From the NCBI RefSeq assembly GCF_015100395.1, contig NZ_AP022847.1, forward strand, positions 1,686,003 to 1,750,002: a stretch of DNA of 64,000 bases, given 5' to 3'. Origin of the DNA: Nitrosophilus alvini. Lineage in GTDB: Bacteria > Campylobacterota > Campylobacteria > Campylobacterales > Nitratiruptoraceae. The notes under the pieces are model-generated. The model had not been told where the DNA came from and searched no databases. It was given only the letters and a program-made list of their open reading frames with translations. Below are positions 63,807 through 64,000 of this stretch, in pieces (positions within the stretch are counted from its first letter, which is position 1; each line of letters opens with the position of its first letter). The position numbers and the translations under genes are program-made.

Positions 63807-64000
63807 GAAGTATACTTAAATTCAACGCCTACATAGGATTGGCAATATCTATCTTCTTTCTGATACCTATTGGTGCGGGATTGATATATTCGGAAAATAT
63901 CAAAGATTTTTTTCTGTTTGATCTTCTTCTTTTCGCAGGCAACTTTGCCGTAATCGCTTTCTTTTTCAAACACAACATAAAACTCGGTATAAAAGAGAGT
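63788..64000 (+). CDS. trkH: 5' end of the Trk potassium channel gene trkH, cut by the window edge
   Basis: An ATG at 63788, inside the last codons of trkA, opens 71 codons to the window end without a stop. The product starts MDILSLRSILKFNAYIGLAI and has two hydrophobic stretches (about residues 13-32 and 41-57) as expected for TrkH membrane segments. The 19-base overlap with trkA and the usual trkA-trkH order support the call. The rest of the gene is outside the window. Confidence 0.75.
   Translation, partial: MDILSLRSILKFNAYIGLAISIFFLIPIGAGLIYSENIKDFFLFDLLLFAGNFAVIAFFFKHNIKLGIKES

Noticed and set aside
1..64000. Search for tRNA, rRNA, CRISPR arrays, insertion sequences and prophage genes
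   Set aside because: All gaps are short, no cloverleaf or spaced repeat array was seen, and no transposase, integrase or phage structural gene appears among the frames.

Overview
This window most likely comes from the chromosome of a member of the Campylobacterota (former Epsilonproteobacteria). The genus cannot be fixed from sequence alone, but a free-living, respiratory, possibly marine or vent-type relative fits better than a host-adapted one. Supporting signs are the compact A+T-rich layout, the recA-eno-coiled coil-AMIN order, a futalosine-pathway menaquinone gene (mqnD), a short HP1406-type biotin synthase, an htrA gene followed by a CprRS-like two-component system, the short Rqc2/RqcH and MurB forms, and Pribnow-type -10 boxes without clear -35 elements. 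I see no rRNA, tRNA, CRISPR array, insertion sequence or prophage. No gene-free gap exceeds 300 bases.

Layout. 1-10.3 kb: a partial unknown gene, a secreted protein, topA, a phosphodiesterase-bioB-antiporter run, then leftward recA-eno-ftsB-like-AMIN and rightward mqnD and murB, closed by a strong hairpin facing tpx. 10.3-17.5 kb (leftward): tpx, the cdsA-dxr-hydrolase-tsaD group, a chemoreceptor with a c-type heme motif, and an Rqc2-like gene. 17.5-25.7 kb (mostly rightward): leuC-sfsA-mobA, a Dabb protein-moaC-dedA-DUF493 run, a DEAD-box helicase behind a 256-base leader region, a small cytochrome c and a second antiporter. 25.7-32.1 kb (leftward): a fused 5-oxoprolinase/hydantoinase followed by mtnK, mtnA and a class II aldolase, which looks like a salvage route for methylthioribose and 5-deoxyribose. 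32.1-37.5 kb: a coiled-coil/BON pair, a large NIT-PAS-GGDEF-EAL protein and a patatin. 37.5-43.3 kb (leftward): a compact six-gene operon (GpgP-like phosphatase, glycerate kinase, GpgS, a 62-residue membrane protein, GalT-like uridylyltransferase, a second glycosyltransferase) that looks like a pathway for a glucosylglycerate-type compatible solute. 43.4-50.1 kb: an Nramp-like transporter, SuhB-like phosphatase, htrA-cprRS and nnrS. 50.3-54.5 kb: a three-gene operon of TonB-receptor-like protein, YfiR-like periplasmic protein and GGDEF-EAL enzyme. 54.6-64 kb: uppP, a Sel1-phospholipase A fusion, a TolC/EmrB/EmrA-type efflux operon containing a 28-codon open frame, a TetR regulator, a second HlyD-type adaptor, trkA and the start of trkH.

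The most interesting candidates for new biology are the outer-membrane receptor/YfiR/GGDEF-EAL operon, in which successive genes are joined by TTGA start-stop overlaps; the compatible-solute operon with an unassigned glycosyltransferase and a tiny membrane protein; the oxoprolinase-mtnK-mtnA-aldolase operon; the heme chemoreceptor; and the tiny open frame that overlaps the start of the EmrB-like pump. Functions are assigned from recognisable motifs and family memory. No database search was run.
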